DNA of 64,000 nucleotides from DATLSM01 sp049585815 (GCA_049585815.1 JBAVAR010000054.1:62001-126000), one strand, 5' to 3'; shown: positions 34,834 through 44,134, counted from the stretch's first letter. The notes: generated from the letters alone by a model not told the origin. Program-made: numbers and translations.

Positions 34834-35740
34834 GAACATCAGGGTCGCCTACTGGCCCGGCTGCGTCTCGCGCGGCTTCACCGCCGAGCTGCACGGTTCG
34901 ATGGCGCTGGTCGCGGAGCGCCTCGGGATCGAGCTGGTGACGCTGGACCGAGCCAACTGCTGCGGCGCCGGCGTGATCGCCGAGCACAACCAGGAGCTGG
35001 CCGATGCACTCAATGCCCGCACCTTCGCCCTGGCCCAGGCGACCGGACTTTCGATGATGAACATCTGTTCCACCTGCCAGGGCGCGCAGTCGGAGTGTCA
35101 GCAGCGCCTTGACGCCGACTCCGCCTACCGCGCCCACATCAACGAGGTGATCTCCGGACAGGGGCTCAGCTATGAGAAGGGCAAGGACGGTTTCACCAAT
35201 AAGAACTTCCTCTGGTTGCTGGTCGAGGATTACGGCCTCGACCGCCTCGCCGCAGAGGTCAGGCGGCCGCTCTCAGGGCTGCGGGTCGGGCCCTTTTACG
35301 GCTGCTACGTGGTGCGGCCCAAGGAGCGGCTCGGCTACGCCGAGCACCCCGATCGCGACATCTACCTGGAGCAGGTGATCGAGGTGCTCGGTGGTGAGGT
35401 CGTCGAGTACGACGGCGCCCGCAAATGCTGTGGTTTCCCGGTGATCACGATGAACCGCGAGACCTCGCTGCGCCAGGCCGGCACCCACGTCGGCGACGCG
35501 CTCGATGCCGGTGCCGACTGTCTGGTCACACCCTGCCCCCTCTGCCATCTGAATCTCGACATGCAGCAGCCCGAGGCGGCCAAGGTTGTCAATCGCGACC
35601 TTGGCCTCGCCGTCCTGCACCTGCCCCAGCTCGTCGGCCTTGCGCTGGGGGCTGAGCCCAAGCAGCTCGGGATGGGCAAGCACATCGCCTCAACCGCCTG
35701 GGTTGAAGGGCGTCTCGCCGGCGCCGCGGTTACCGCCTAG
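34826..35740 (+). CDS. SdhE/HdrB-like CCG-domain membrane-associated subunit
   Basis: The 304-aa protein has two cysteine-rich CCG domains: YWPGCVSRGF, NCCGAG and CSTCQGA in the first; FYGCYVVRP, KCCGFPV and CPLCHLN in the second. Such proteins (HdrB, SdhE, GlpC-like) bind [4Fe-4S] clusters and serve as the quinone-side subunit in SdhABE-type complexes, replacing cytochrome b subunits SdhC/D. No such subunits occur here. ATG 34826 overlaps the sdhB stop by eight bases (ATGGCTGA) and has GAGGAGG upstream. It completes a three-gene sdhABE operon. It has no transmembrane helix, so attachment would be peripheral. Confidence 0.88.
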   Translation: MAENIRVAYWPGCVSRGFTAELHGSMALVAERLGIELVTLDRANCCGAGVIAEHNQELADALNARTFALAQATGLSMMNICSTCQGAQSECQQRLDADSAYRAHINEVISGQGLSYEKGKDGFTNKNFLWLLVEDYGLDRLAAEVRRPLSGLRVGPFYGCYVVRPKERLGYAEHPDRDIYLEQVIEVLGGEVVEYDGARKCCGFPVITMNRETSLRQAGTHVGDALDAGADCLVTPCPLCHLNLDMQQPEAAKVVNRDLGLAVLHLPQLVGLALGAEPKQLGMGKHIASTAWVEGRLAGAAVTA

Positions 35741-35761
35741 CGCAGCGCGACCGGGCGATCC

Positions 35762-37000
35762 TCAGTCAAGACCGGCGGGCCCGAGGTGACCGCCGGTCAC
35801 AGAGCGAGTGCGGGCTTCGGCGGTGCGGCGGCCGATCCAGCGGGCGCCGAGGGTGTCGGTCAGCCCATGGGCCACGATCGAGGCGATCACCGTGATCGCG
35901 GCAATGTCGAAGATCAGCTCCCCGTTGGCAACCTGCGACTTCAGGACGAGCAGGGCGAACAGCATCGAGGCCACCCCTTTTGGCCCGAACCAGGCCATGA
36001 AGAGCTGCTGGTTGAGGGGCAGTTTGGTGCGGATCAGCGAGAGCAGCACCGCCGCCGGCCGGGCGATGATCAGCGCGAAGAGGACGAAGATGACCAGCGG
36101 CGGGATGTTGTGGTCAAAGCCGGTGGCGACGATCAATCCGCCGAAGACGAAGAAGGTGATCACCTGGAGGATCGCGCTGGCGTTCTCGGCGAACTCAACG
36201 AAACCCTGGGGAACGTCGTGCTCGGTCGCCCCCATCGCGATCCCGCAGACGAAGGCAGCGATCAGCCCGTTGCCGATCGTCACTTCGGAGAGGCCGAAGG
36301 CGACCAGTGCAAAGCCAACCGCATAGATCCCCTCATAACGGGGAGTGAGACCGCCGCCGGGGAGGTGCTGGTGAAAGCGCCCGCCGAGATACCCGAGCGC
36401 GAGGCCGACCCCGGCACCGACCACCGCCTCACCCGCCAGCTTCGCCGCTTCCGCGCCGGCATTGCCGGTCGGCGAGGCAAAGACGAGGAAAAACAGGACG
36501 AAGGGCAGGGCCAGGCCATCGTTGAGGCCGGACTCGAGGTTGAGCGTGTGGCGAACCGCGCTCGGGACCAGGCGCGAGGCGACCACCGCCGAGGTGACAA
36601 CCGGGTCGGTCGAGGCGAGCACGGCGCCGAGCAGAAAAGCCTCCGGCCAGCTCAGTTCGGAAAACAAGACTTTTGCAGCGAGACCGATCAGCCCCATCGT
36701 GATCGGCATCGCGATCACGAGTGAGCGGGCGACTGGGCTCCAGTGGCGGCGCAACAGCTCGCGCTCGACGAACATCCCGTCGGAGAAGAGGGTCAGGACC
36801 AGCGCCATCTCGATCAGCTCGACAATCGACTGGTGGGTCGGATCGACATGCACGACGCCGGCCGCGGCAAGCCCGATGCCGAGGCTGACCGAAAGGACTG
36901 AGGCCGAGAGCACCGTGCCGCGCATGAGGCCGGAAAGCGCCGCGACGACCGCGAGCAGACCGCCGAAGAGCAGCAGCGCTTCGGCGAATCCGATATCCAC
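35762..37000 (-). CDS. CPA1-type Na+(K+)/H+ antiporter
   Basis: The 412-aa membrane protein has about 12 helices and the CPA1 features LSWPEAFLLGAVLASTDPVV (ion-site TDPVV), HTLNLESGLNDGLALPFVLF (ND motif) and GPKGVASMLFALLVL. It exchanges Na+ or K+ for H+ across the inner membrane. It lacks the long C-terminal cytoplasmic tail of many actinobacterial NhaP proteins. It starts at ATG 37000, five bases after the asd stop; the spacing suggests co-transcription with lysC-asd, though function is unrelated. Confidence 0.92.
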   Translation of the reverse strand: MDIGFAEALLLFGGLLAVVAALSGLMRGTVLSASVLSVSLGIGLAAAGVVHVDPTHQSIVELIEMALVLTLFSDGMFVERELLRRHWSPVARSLVIAMPITMGLIGLAAKVLFSELSWPEAFLLGAVLASTDPVVTSAVVASRLVPSAVRHTLNLESGLNDGLALPFVLFFLVFASPTGNAGAEAAKLAGEAVVGAGVGLALGYLGGRFHQHLPGGGLTPRYEGIYAVGFALVAFGLSEVTIGNGLIAAFVCGIAMGATEHDVPQGFVEFAENASAILQVITFFVFGGLIVATGFDHNIPPLVIFVLFALIIARPAAVLLSLIRTKLPLNQQLFMAWFGPKGVASMLFALLVLKSQVANGELIFDIAAITVIASIVAHGLTDTLGARWIGRRTAEARTRSVTGGHLGPAGLD

Positions 37001-37005
37001 GCCGC

Positions 37006-38046
37006 CTACCCCTGATCGCCGAGCAGGCCGCGCTCGACCAGCAGCTCGGCGACCTGCACCGCGTTGGTCGCCGCACCCTTGCGCAAATTGTCGCCGACCA
37101 CCCAGAGGTTGAGGGAGCGCTCGTGGCCGGGGTCACGGCGGATGCGGCCGACCAGGACCTCGTCGCGGCCGGCGGCCTCGGTGGCCATCGGGTAGCTGCC
37201 GGCCGCCGGGTCATCGACCACGATCAGGCCCGGAGCATCGGCCAGCAGCCCCCGACACTCCTCGGGGGAAAGTCTCTCGTGAGTCTGGACGTTCAGCGAC
37301 TCCGAGTGGCCGGTGAAGACGGGCACCCGGGCACAGGTGGCAGAGATCCCAACCTCCTCGCCGAGGCCGAGGATCTTGCGGCTCTCGGCCATCACCTTTC
37401 GCTCCTCGGTGGTGTAGTCATCACCGTCCTTGAAAACCTCGACCTGTGGCAGAACGTTGAAGGCGATCCTATGGGGATAGACCTCCGCGGGCGGACTCTC
37501 CTTACCTGCCAGCACCGCCCGCGACTGCGCGGCGAGCTCCTCGATCGCCCGCTGGCCGGTGCCGGAGACGGCCTGATAGCTGGAGAGGATCACCCGCTCC
37601 AGGCCAGCGGCACGGTGGATCGGCGCCAGCGCCATCATCATCACCATCGTCGTGCAGTTGGGGTTGGCGAGGATGCCACGGTGATCCTCGGCGGCCTCGG
37701 GGTTGACCTCGGCGACAACCAGCGGCACCTCCTCGTGCATGCGCCAGTAGCTGGTGTTGTCGATCACGGCGGCCCCCGCCTCGACCAGGCGCGGCGCCCA
37801 CTCGGCGCTGATGACACCCCCCGCCGAGCAGAGGGCAAGGTCAAGACCCTGGATCGACTCCTCGCTCAGCGCCCGGCACTTGAGCACCGAACCATTCCAC
37901 TCCAGCTCTCTGCCGGCGGAGCGCTCTGAGGCGAAGGGGACGACCTCGGAGGCGGGAAATCCGCGCTCGGCGAGCACCCCGAGGATCGTCGTGCCGACCG
38001 CCCCGGTTGCGCCAAGAACCCCAACCCTGTACCGATTGCCGCTCAT
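37006..38046 (-). CDS. asd: Aspartate-semialdehyde dehydrogenase
   Basis: The 346-aa enzyme starts RVGVLGATGAVGTTILGVLA (NADP-binding) and has LALCSAGGVISAEWAP, the catalytic Cys in ILANPNCTTMVMMMAL, SSYQAVSGTGQRAIEEL and CARVPVFTGHSESLNVQT. It reduces aspartyl phosphate to aspartate semialdehyde, the branch point to lysine, methionine and threonine. It follows lysC by 18 bp on the same strand, a classical pairing. Confidence 0.96.
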   Translation of the reverse strand: MSGNRYRVGVLGATGAVGTTILGVLAERGFPASEVVPFASERSAGRELEWNGSVLKCRALSEESIQGLDLALCSAGGVISAEWAPRLVEAGAAVIDNTSYWRMHEEVPLVVAEVNPEAAEDHRGILANPNCTTMVMMMALAPIHRAAGLERVILSSYQAVSGTGQRAIEELAAQSRAVLAGKESPPAEVYPHRIAFNVLPQVEVFKDGDDYTTEERKVMAESRKILGLGEEVGISATCARVPVFTGHSESLNVQTHERLSPEECRGLLADAPGLIVVDDPAAGSYPMATEAAGRDEVLVGRIRRDPGHERSLNLWVVGDNLRKGAATNAVQVAELLVERGLLGDQG

Positions 38047-38064
38047 CTCAGCCTATGAGCGAGC

Positions 38065-39351
38065 TCAGCCGGCGACGGTGGGACGGTGCTCGCGGCCGGA
38101 GGGTTCCTCGGGGCGGACCGCATCGGCACCCAGCTCGAAGGCCTCATGCAGCGCTCTGACTGCATCGGGGACACGGTCGGAGGATATGACGCAGGAGATC
38201 TTGATCGGCGAGGTGGAGATCATCTCGATGTTGATCCCCTCGCCGCCGAGGACCTCGAACACCCGGGCAGCGACGCCCGGGTGTGAGCGCATCCCGGCAC
38301 CGACGATCGACACCTTGCCGATCCGCTCGTCGGTGCGGACGCCGTTGCTGACCCCGAGGCCGGAAACCGTATCGGTGGCAAGGGTCAGATCGGAGCGATC
38401 GACGGTGAAGGAGAGGTCGGCCAACTCATCGTCGCCGACCGGCTCATTTTGGATGATCACGTCGACGTTCACATTGGCGTCGGCCAAGGCGGTGAATATC
38501 CGCCCGGCGACGCCCGGCTCATCGCGGACGCCTGTCAACGTCACGCGGGCCTCCGCGTCGGAGTGGGTCACGGCTGTAACGAAGGGCTGCTCCACGGTCT
38601 CCTCCTCGGCAACGACGAGGGTACCGGGGCCGTCCTCGAAACTGCTGCGGCAGTGGATGCGGACGCCGTGGTTGCGCGCGTACTCGACCGACCGAAGCTG
38701 CAGCACCTTGGCCCCCGAGGCCGACATCTCGAGCATCTCCTCATAGGAGACCCGCGCCAGCTTGCGCGCAACGGGGACGATGCGCGGGTCGGCGCTGAAG
38801 ACGCCGGAGACGTCGGTGTATATCTCGCAAACGCTTGCCCCCAACGCCGCGGCGAGCGCCACCGCGGTCGTATCCGACCCCCCGCGCCCCAGGGTTGTGA
38901 CATCGTGGCTGTCGGTCGAGACCCCCTGGAAACCGGCGACCAAAACGATCCGATCAGCCTGCAGAGTCTCGCTGATTCGCTCGGCCCGTACGTCGATGAT
39001 CCGCGCCTTGGTGTGGGAGGAGTCGGTGACGATCCCGGCCTGGGACCCGGTCAAAGAGATTGCCTCATGCCCCATGTCATGGATCGCCATCGCGCAGAGG
39101 GCGCAGGAGATTCGCTCCCCCGTGGAGAGCAGCATGTCCATCTCCCGAGCGACGGGCCGCTCGGATATCTCCAGCGCCTGAGCGACCAACTCATCGGTCG
39201 TCTTTCCCCGCGCGGAGAGCACCGCGACCACCCGGCTGCCAGCCTCCCGCGCGGCGACGATCCTCCCCGCAGCCCGCTTGATCTGCTCGGCCCCGGCGAC
39301 GGAGGTGCCGCCGAACTTCATCACCACGATCTCCGAATCAGCGCCAGGCAT
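38065..39351 (-). CDS. lysC: Aspartate kinase
   Basis: The 428-aa protein has VVMKFGGTSVAGAEQIKRAA, substrate region SLTGSQAGIVTDSSHTKARI, FQGVSTDSHDVTTLGRGGSD and two C-terminal ACT domains (GVRDEPGVAGRIFTALADAN and VSIVGAGMRSHPGVAARVFE) for feedback control by lysine/threonine. It phosphorylates aspartate as the first step of the aspartate family. The ATG at 39351 fits the family start; the frame to 39576 is open but not protein-like. An internal start for a beta subunit, known in some lineages, cannot be judged. Confidence 0.96.
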   Translation of the reverse strand: MPGADSEIVVMKFGGTSVAGAEQIKRAAGRIVAAREAGSRVVAVLSARGKTTDELVAQALEISERPVAREMDMLLSTGERISCALCAMAIHDMGHEAISLTGSQAGIVTDSSHTKARIIDVRAERISETLQADRIVLVAGFQGVSTDSHDVTTLGRGGSDTTAVALAAALGASVCEIYTDVSGVFSADPRIVPVARKLARVSYEEMLEMSASGAKVLQLRSVEYARNHGVRIHCRSSFEDGPGTLVVAEEETVEQPFVTAVTHSDAEARVTLTGVRDEPGVAGRIFTALADANVNVDVIIQNEPVGDDELADLSFTVDRSDLTLATDTVSGLGVSNGVRTDERIGKVSIVGAGMRSHPGVAARVFEVLGGEGINIEMISTSPIKISCVISSDRVPDAVRALHEAFELGADAVRPEEPSGREHRPTVAG

Positions 39352-39724
39352 GAGAGAGGCTGAGGATAGTGGCCCGCGCTCACCCGCCACTGAGGGGGCT
39401 GGCTCGCGATTCCCCCAGCGGTTGAGATGAAGTTGGGCATGCGGTGCACGGCAGGCCGGCAGGCTTCCTCCCGCAATGACGGCGGCCGATCCCCGCCAGC
39501 GTTCTTGACGGGCCCCGCCCGGCGCGGAGGATCGAGGGCGGTGCCCCTTTTTGATCGCGCCGTCCGCCGGCTCCACGCGGCGATCGCGATTGCTCCCCGG
39601 TTGGTTGGAGAGCAGGTCGGCTTGGCGCGGACTTCATCGCCCCCTCCGACCCCCCTCGATAGAGCGCTCCCAGAGCCTGGAGCCGGCTGGGCTGGGTCTC
39701 ATGTGATTCAGATCACACTTTCAG
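39352..39724. other. Divergent intergenic region, partly unassigned
   Basis: About 370 bp upstream of lysC and of the PadR gene. It is GC-rich and offers many possible hairpins. I could not match a lysine riboswitch, T-box or terminator with a U-run. Short ORFs are not supported. Confidence 0.4.
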
Positions 39725-39743
39725 ATATATCGCAGCGATATAT
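39725..39743. promoter_or_regulatory. PadR operator, perfect palindrome
   Basis: ATATATCG-CAG-CGATATAT is an 8-bp perfect inverted repeat with 3-bp centre, ending 10 bases before the PadR ATG. AT-rich blocks in this GC-rich context are rare. A -10-like TATATA (39741-39746) overlaps its right arm, so bound PadR would block the promoter. ATATC-type palindromes are typical PadR targets. Confidence 0.7.
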
Positions 39744-39753
39744 ATAGGTGTGC

Positions 39754-40305
39754 ATGGAGTTAAACCCGACCGGCTACGTGATCCTCGGGATGCTCAGCGC
39801 CCAACCGCAGTCGGGCTATGAGATAAAAGCGTTGGTCGACACCACGACGCGCTTTTTCTGGGCAGCCAGCTACGGGCAGATCTACCCGGAACTGAAACGG
39901 CTCTCCGAACTGGGGCTGATCGAAGGGATGAGTGCGCCGACGGGCGGGCGCAGGCGAACCGTCTACAGGATCAGCAGCGATGGCCGCGCCGCTTTGAGGG
40001 ACTGGCTGCGACAGCCGCCCGCCACCTATGAGATGCGCGAGGAAGGGCTGCTCAAGCTGTTCTTTGCAGGTGCGCTGCCGCCCGGGGAGGGGGGCGGGAT
40101 CCTCGCCTCGATGCGAGAGCACCGGCTCAACCTGGCCCAGCGTCTGCGCAGCATGGAGCCTGAAGCACTCGCCAAGGAGGACCCCTTCCCGCTGATGGTG
40201 CTGCGGGCCGGGATCGAGTTCAACGAGTGGTTTGCCGGGTGGTGTGAGCGCACGGAACGCCAGCTCCTTAATCCGGTTCCCGAGAGAGGAGCAGCTGATG
40301 TTTGA
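39754..40305 (+). CDS. PadR-family transcriptional regulator
   Basis: The ~183-aa protein has the PadR winged helix (GYVILGMLSAQPQSGYEIKA, FFWAASYGQIYPELKRLSEL, GLIEGMSAPTGGRRRTVYRI) and a C-terminal dimerisation helix pair with FNEWFAGWCERTERQLL. PadR proteins repress transporter or detoxification genes and are released by small hydrophobic ligands. The ATG at 39754 is preferred over GTG at 39748; no ribosome site is present and the candidate -10 lies eight bases away, so the mRNA may be leaderless. It overlaps the MMPL gene by eight bases. Confidence 0.88.
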   Translation: MELNPTGYVILGMLSAQPQSGYEIKALVDTTTRFFWAASYGQIYPELKRLSELGLIEGMSAPTGGRRRTVYRISSDGRAALRDWLRQPPATYEMREEGLLKLFFAGALPPGEGGGILASMREHRLNLAQRLRSMEPEALAKEDPFPLMVLRAGIEFNEWFAGWCERTERQLLNPVPERGAADV

Positions 40306-42439
40306 TGCCCTGGCCCGCTTCGCCGATCGCCGCGCCCGCAGAATCGGGATTGTCGGGCTGCTTTTTTTCATCATCGCCGGGGCGCTTGGCGGCGGGGTTG
40401 CCAGCCGCCTCGATCCCTACGGCGCCGATGACCCGGCGACCCAGACGGTCAAGGCTCGAGAACGACTGCAGGGCGCCGGGCTGCGCTTCCCGTCGGTGCT
40501 GGTGATGCTCAGGCACGCTCCGGTCGCTAGGCCCTCCACCCGGACGCGGGTCGCCTCGATCGAAGGCGAACTGCGGCAACGCAGTGACGTCGCCTCGGTG
40601 AGCGGCTACTACACAACCTACTCCCCCGCCTTCGTCTCCCGCAACGGGCATCTGACCTACCTGGCGGTGGCGCTGAAGCCAACCGCAAGCAAGGCCGAAC
40701 AGGAAATCGGTGGGCAGATCGCCGCCCAGCTGCAGGGCCGGCCCGGGATCCTCGTCGGCGGTTACGCGGTGGCCCAAAAGCAGGTCAACAGTCAGGTCGA
40801 GAGCGATCTGCAGACCGCCGAGATGCTCGCCTTCCCACTGCTCTTTCTCCTCTCCCTGCTCTTCTTCCGCAGCCTCGTCGCGGCGCTACTGCCGTTGATG
40901 ATCGGCGGCCTGGCGATTGTCGGCACCTTCCTGATCCTCCGCATCGCCAGCGAATTCGGCGCGATCTCGGTCTTTGCCCTCAACCTGACCACGGCGCTTG
41001 GTCTGGGCCTTGCGATCGACTACAGCCTCTTCATCGTCTCCCGCTATCGCGAGGAGATAACCAAGGACGGCCCGGGACTCGCGGCGATGCGCCGGGTGCT
41101 GGCAACCTCCGGTCGCACCGTCTTCTTTTCCTCGCTGACAGTCTCGGCGGCACTCGCCTCGCTGCTCGTCTTCCCCCAGCTGTTCCTCTACTCGATGGGC
41201 CTCGGTGGCGCCCTGGTGGCGCTGTTTGCGGCGACCATCTCGCTGACCGTCTTGCCGGCGGTCCTTTCCCTGCTCGGCTCTCGGGTTAACGCCGGCGCCC
41301 CGCGCTTTCTTCAGCGCCGCGCCGAAGCCGACGCCCGGCCCGATGAGAATGGGTTCTGGTATCGCCTCTCGCGATTTCTGATGCGCCGGCCGATTCCTGT
41401 GGCGACGCTCTCAGCCCTGCTCTTGATCCTCCTCGGCCTCCCCTTTTTCGGGATCAAGTTCAACACGGTCGACCCCAGCGTGCTGCCGAGTTCGGCGAGC
41501 TCGCGGCAGGTCTATGAAACCGTCAACCACCGCTTTCCCCCCTACCGCGAATCGCCGATCTGGATTGCCGTTCAGGGCGGCGGACCGAGGGCAGCGAGGA
41601 GGTTTGCAGCCGAGACACGGCGGGTGGCTGGGGTCGCCGAAGTGCTGGCGCCCCAGCCGCTGCGCGGCGGTGTCTCCGCGATCCAGGCGATCTCCACGGG
41701 CCCCTTCAACGCCAGCGTCAGCGAGGAAGCGGTGAGGCGGATCCGCGCGATAAAACCCCCGCCGGGAGCGACAGCGTTGGTCACCGGTGGCACCGCCGAT
41801 TTCCTCGACCTTCAGAGCAGCCTCGCCCGTCACCTGCCGATCGCGCTGGCGATCGTGGTCCTCGCCACCCTGATCATCCTCTTCTTGATGACCGGCTCGG
41901 TGATATTGCCGATCAAGTCGCTGATCATGAACTTCCTCAATCTCAGCGCCGTGTTCGGCCTCTTGGTTTTGATCTTTCAGGACGGCAGGCTCGAAGGGCT
42001 GCTCAACTACAACAGCCCGGGGGCGATTGAGCAGACGATGCCGATCCTGCTCTTCGCGGTTGCCTTCGGCCTCTCCACCGATTACGCGGTCTTCCTGCTC
42101 TCGCGGATCAAGGAGGCGCGCGACAACGGCGCCTCAGAGAAGGATTGCGTCGCGATCGGGCTGGAGCGCACCGGGCGGATCGTCACAGCCGCCGCACTGC
42201 TCTTCGCGGTCGCGATGTTTGCCTTCGCCACCTCGCAGATCATCTTCATCAAGGAGAACGGGGTGGGAACCGCGCTGGCGGTGCTGATCGACGCCAGCGT
42301 GATCCGGGCACTTCTAGTGCCGTCGCTGATGGCGCTGCTCGGCAAATGGAACTGGTGGGCGCCGGCGCCGCTGCGGCGGCTGCATGCGCGCTTCGGCATC
42401 GCCGAGGGCAGCCGAGCCAGGCCGCAGGCCTTGACCTAA
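40298..42439 (+). CDS. MMPL/RND-family membrane transporter
   Basis: The 713-aa protein has the duplicated RND layout: TM1, a large extracellular domain, five helices (AEMLAFPLLFLLSLLFFRSL, GLAIDYSLFIVSRYREEITK), then a second loop and five helices (FGLSTDYAVFLLSRIKEARD). The GLxIDYxLF and GLSTDYAVFLLSR motifs carry the proton-relay Asp-Tyr of MMPL transporters, which export lipids or drugs. ATG 40298 has GAGAGGAG upstream and overlaps the PadR stop (ATGTTTGA), implying coupling and PadR control. The substrate is unknown. Confidence 0.9.
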   Translation: MFDALARFADRRARRIGIVGLLFFIIAGALGGGVASRLDPYGADDPATQTVKARERLQGAGLRFPSVLVMLRHAPVARPSTRTRVASIEGELRQRSDVASVSGYYTTYSPAFVSRNGHLTYLAVALKPTASKAEQEIGGQIAAQLQGRPGILVGGYAVAQKQVNSQVESDLQTAEMLAFPLLFLLSLLFFRSLVAALLPLMIGGLAIVGTFLILRIASEFGAISVFALNLTTALGLGLAIDYSLFIVSRYREEITKDGPGLAAMRRVLATSGRTVFFSSLTVSAALASLLVFPQLFLYSMGLGGALVALFAATISLTVLPAVLSLLGSRVNAGAPRFLQRRAEADARPDENGFWYRLSRFLMRRPIPVATLSALLLILLGLPFFGIKFNTVDPSVLPSSASSRQVYETVNHRFPPYRESPIWIAVQGGGPRAARRFAAETRRVAGVAEVLAPQPLRGGVSAIQAISTGPFNASVSEEAVRRIRAIKPPPGATALVTGGTADFLDLQSSLARHLPIALAIVVLATLIILFLMTGSVILPIKSLIMNFLNLSAVFGLLVLIFQDGRLEGLLNYNSPGAIEQTMPILLFAVAFGLSTDYAVFLLSRIKEARDNGASEKDCVAIGLERTGRIVTAAALLFAVAMFAFATSQIIFIKENGVGTALAVLIDASVIRALLVPSLMALLGKWNWWAPAPLRRLHARFGIAEGSRARPQALT

Positions 42440-42448
42440 TCGGCGTCC

Positions 42449-44113
42449 CTAGGAGCCGTTGCTGTTGTTGTAGACGCCGCTTTCGAACCCGGTGAGTGCG
42501 GGATTCGCCGCGTAGCCGAGCGGCTGCAGGCCGAAGAGTTCCTCGAGGCTGTGCAGCAGCGAGAAGTGGTTGTAGTAGCCCGTTTCGTCGACGGTGCCAG
42601 GTTTTACGTAGGGGGAGATCAACAGCAGCCCGACCCGACCCCCCCCGCCGGTTGACTTCACCGGTCCGCTCGCGGCCGACGCCGGAGGGGCGGGCAGGTT
42701 CGGGTACTGCGGCACGCCGCAGCAGGAGCTCGAGTCGGCATTGGGCCCGGTCTGGGGCGCCTGGTCAGAGGTGATCGCGATCAGGCCACCTTCCTGTTTG
42801 TAGGCGGCGGATGCTTCGATCTCGGGGACGACGGTTTTCAGGAACGGTTCGGCCGTGGCAATGCCAGCGGGCGCGCCCGCTGCACAGGGCTTTTCGCTGC
42901 CGTCATGGCAGGCGCTGGGCACGATGTAGGAGAGTGAGGGAGTGCTGCTCGCCGATTGCAGGTCGGTCTGGAGCTGTTCAAGACCGACATCATCCTGAAC
43001 GCATTCAGAGCCACTCAGCGAGTCGAAGTAGACGAACGGGTTGCGCCAGGTCTCATACGCGTCACCGGGCAGCGGTGACTGATTGCCATCGGCGCTACCG
43101 AGCGCTGGGTGCCTGCAGGTGCTGGGCTGGCCGGCGCCGCCGTTGCCGACCCCTTCGACGTAGGCCTTCCAGGACTTGCCCGCGGTCGCGAGCTGACCAG
43201 GCAGCGTCAGAGTTGCCGACGGATACACGCAGCCGCTACCGGTGACCTGGCTTTCGGCGCCGATCGTGCCGGGGGAGATTTCGGTGTAGTTGGGGCAGTT
43301 GGCCGCCGTCTGCGGGGTCGGCCCCTGCCCGCTGATCAGGGCGACCTCGTTTGCCAGCTCCCCCTGCGCCACCGCGTAGTAGTTGGTCAGTAGCTCGCCC
43401 TGGCCGCGCAGGGTCTTGGCGAGATATGGAGCCGCCGAACTTTCGCCGTAGGCTTCATTGAAGCCCTGGTCGGCGAGCACGATTAAGAAAACGTGTTTGA
43501 TCGGCGGCAGCGGCGCTTCGCTCGGTACTTCCGGGGGTGTCGAAGGCTTCTTCTGCCCCGCTTCTTCGCCCGCTGACCCTTCTTCGTAGGTAATCGGGGC
43601 TTCCTGGGAGAGCACGGTCGGCGCCGCGGCCCGCGCCGGAGCGGCGGCGGCGCTCGGTTCGGGGGTCGAGGCCGGCGCCGATGCTTCTGTCGTTGGGCTG
43701 CTCGGCGAGGATGAGGACCCGCCTTCAAGCAGGATCGACGCGATGCCGGCGCTCTGGGCGAGCGGACTGGTGGCCGAGCCGAGGAAGACGCCGAAGGCGA
43801 GCAGGCCCATCACCGCGACCGCAGCGACTCGCGGGCTGGGCATAAAGCGTTCCTCGAGGGTTGGGCGGCCCTCCGCCTCTGCAACGGCGACCGGGGTTCC
43901 GTCATCCGAGGGGCGCGGGTTCCCCGCCTTGACACCGCCTCCGCGGTTCTGCAGGGCCCCGATCTGGGCGGCTACCAGGGGCGGCAAGGGAGCACGGCGT
44001 ACCCCGCACTCCAGGCAGTAGCGCTGATCGGCGCCGAGCGTCGCACCGCAGCCTGCGCACACCCCGGCGCGGGCTGCGTCCTGGCGTCCCTCGTCATCCA
44101 TGCGGGAAGTCAC
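42449..44113 (-). CDS. Membrane-anchored phosphoesterase with cytosolic zinc ribbon
   Basis: The 554-aa protein has an N-terminal zinc ribbon (CAGCGATLGADQRYCLECGV), a cytoplasmic linker, one membrane helix (VAAVAVMGLLAFGVFLGS), a low-complexity Ser/Pro region and an extracytoplasmic phosphoesterase domain of the acid phosphatase/phospholipase C superfamily. That domain shows HVFLIVLADQGFNEAYGESS, NYYAVAQGELANEVALISGQ and a C-terminal YYNHFSLLHSLEELFGLQPL. Usual family residues ENKSY and DE are replaced by DQGFN and DQ, so activity may differ. GTG 44113 is used; ATG 44101 is possible. A PHO-box-like repeat lies 22 bp upstream. Confidence 0.82.
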   Translation of the reverse strand: MTSRMDDEGRQDAARAGVCAGCGATLGADQRYCLECGVRRAPLPPLVAAQIGALQNRGGGVKAGNPRPSDDGTPVAVAEAEGRPTLEERFMPSPRVAAVAVMGLLAFGVFLGSATSPLAQSAGIASILLEGGSSSSPSSPTTEASAPASTPEPSAAAAPARAAAPTVLSQEAPITYEEGSAGEEAGQKKPSTPPEVPSEAPLPPIKHVFLIVLADQGFNEAYGESSAAPYLAKTLRGQGELLTNYYAVAQGELANEVALISGQGPTPQTAANCPNYTEISPGTIGAESQVTGSGCVYPSATLTLPGQLATAGKSWKAYVEGVGNGGAGQPSTCRHPALGSADGNQSPLPGDAYETWRNPFVYFDSLSGSECVQDDVGLEQLQTDLQSASSTPSLSYIVPSACHDGSEKPCAAGAPAGIATAEPFLKTVVPEIEASAAYKQEGGLIAITSDQAPQTGPNADSSSCCGVPQYPNLPAPPASAASGPVKSTGGGGRVGLLLISPYVKPGTVDETGYYNHFSLLHSLEELFGLQPLGYAANPALTGFESGVYNNSNGS

Positions 44114-44134
44114 CTCAGGGCAAAGTCTGACGCC

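Noticed and set aside
39352..39724. Riboswitch or attenuator upstream of lysC
   Set aside because: No recognisable lysine-riboswitch or T-box core; GC-rich folding alone is not evidence.
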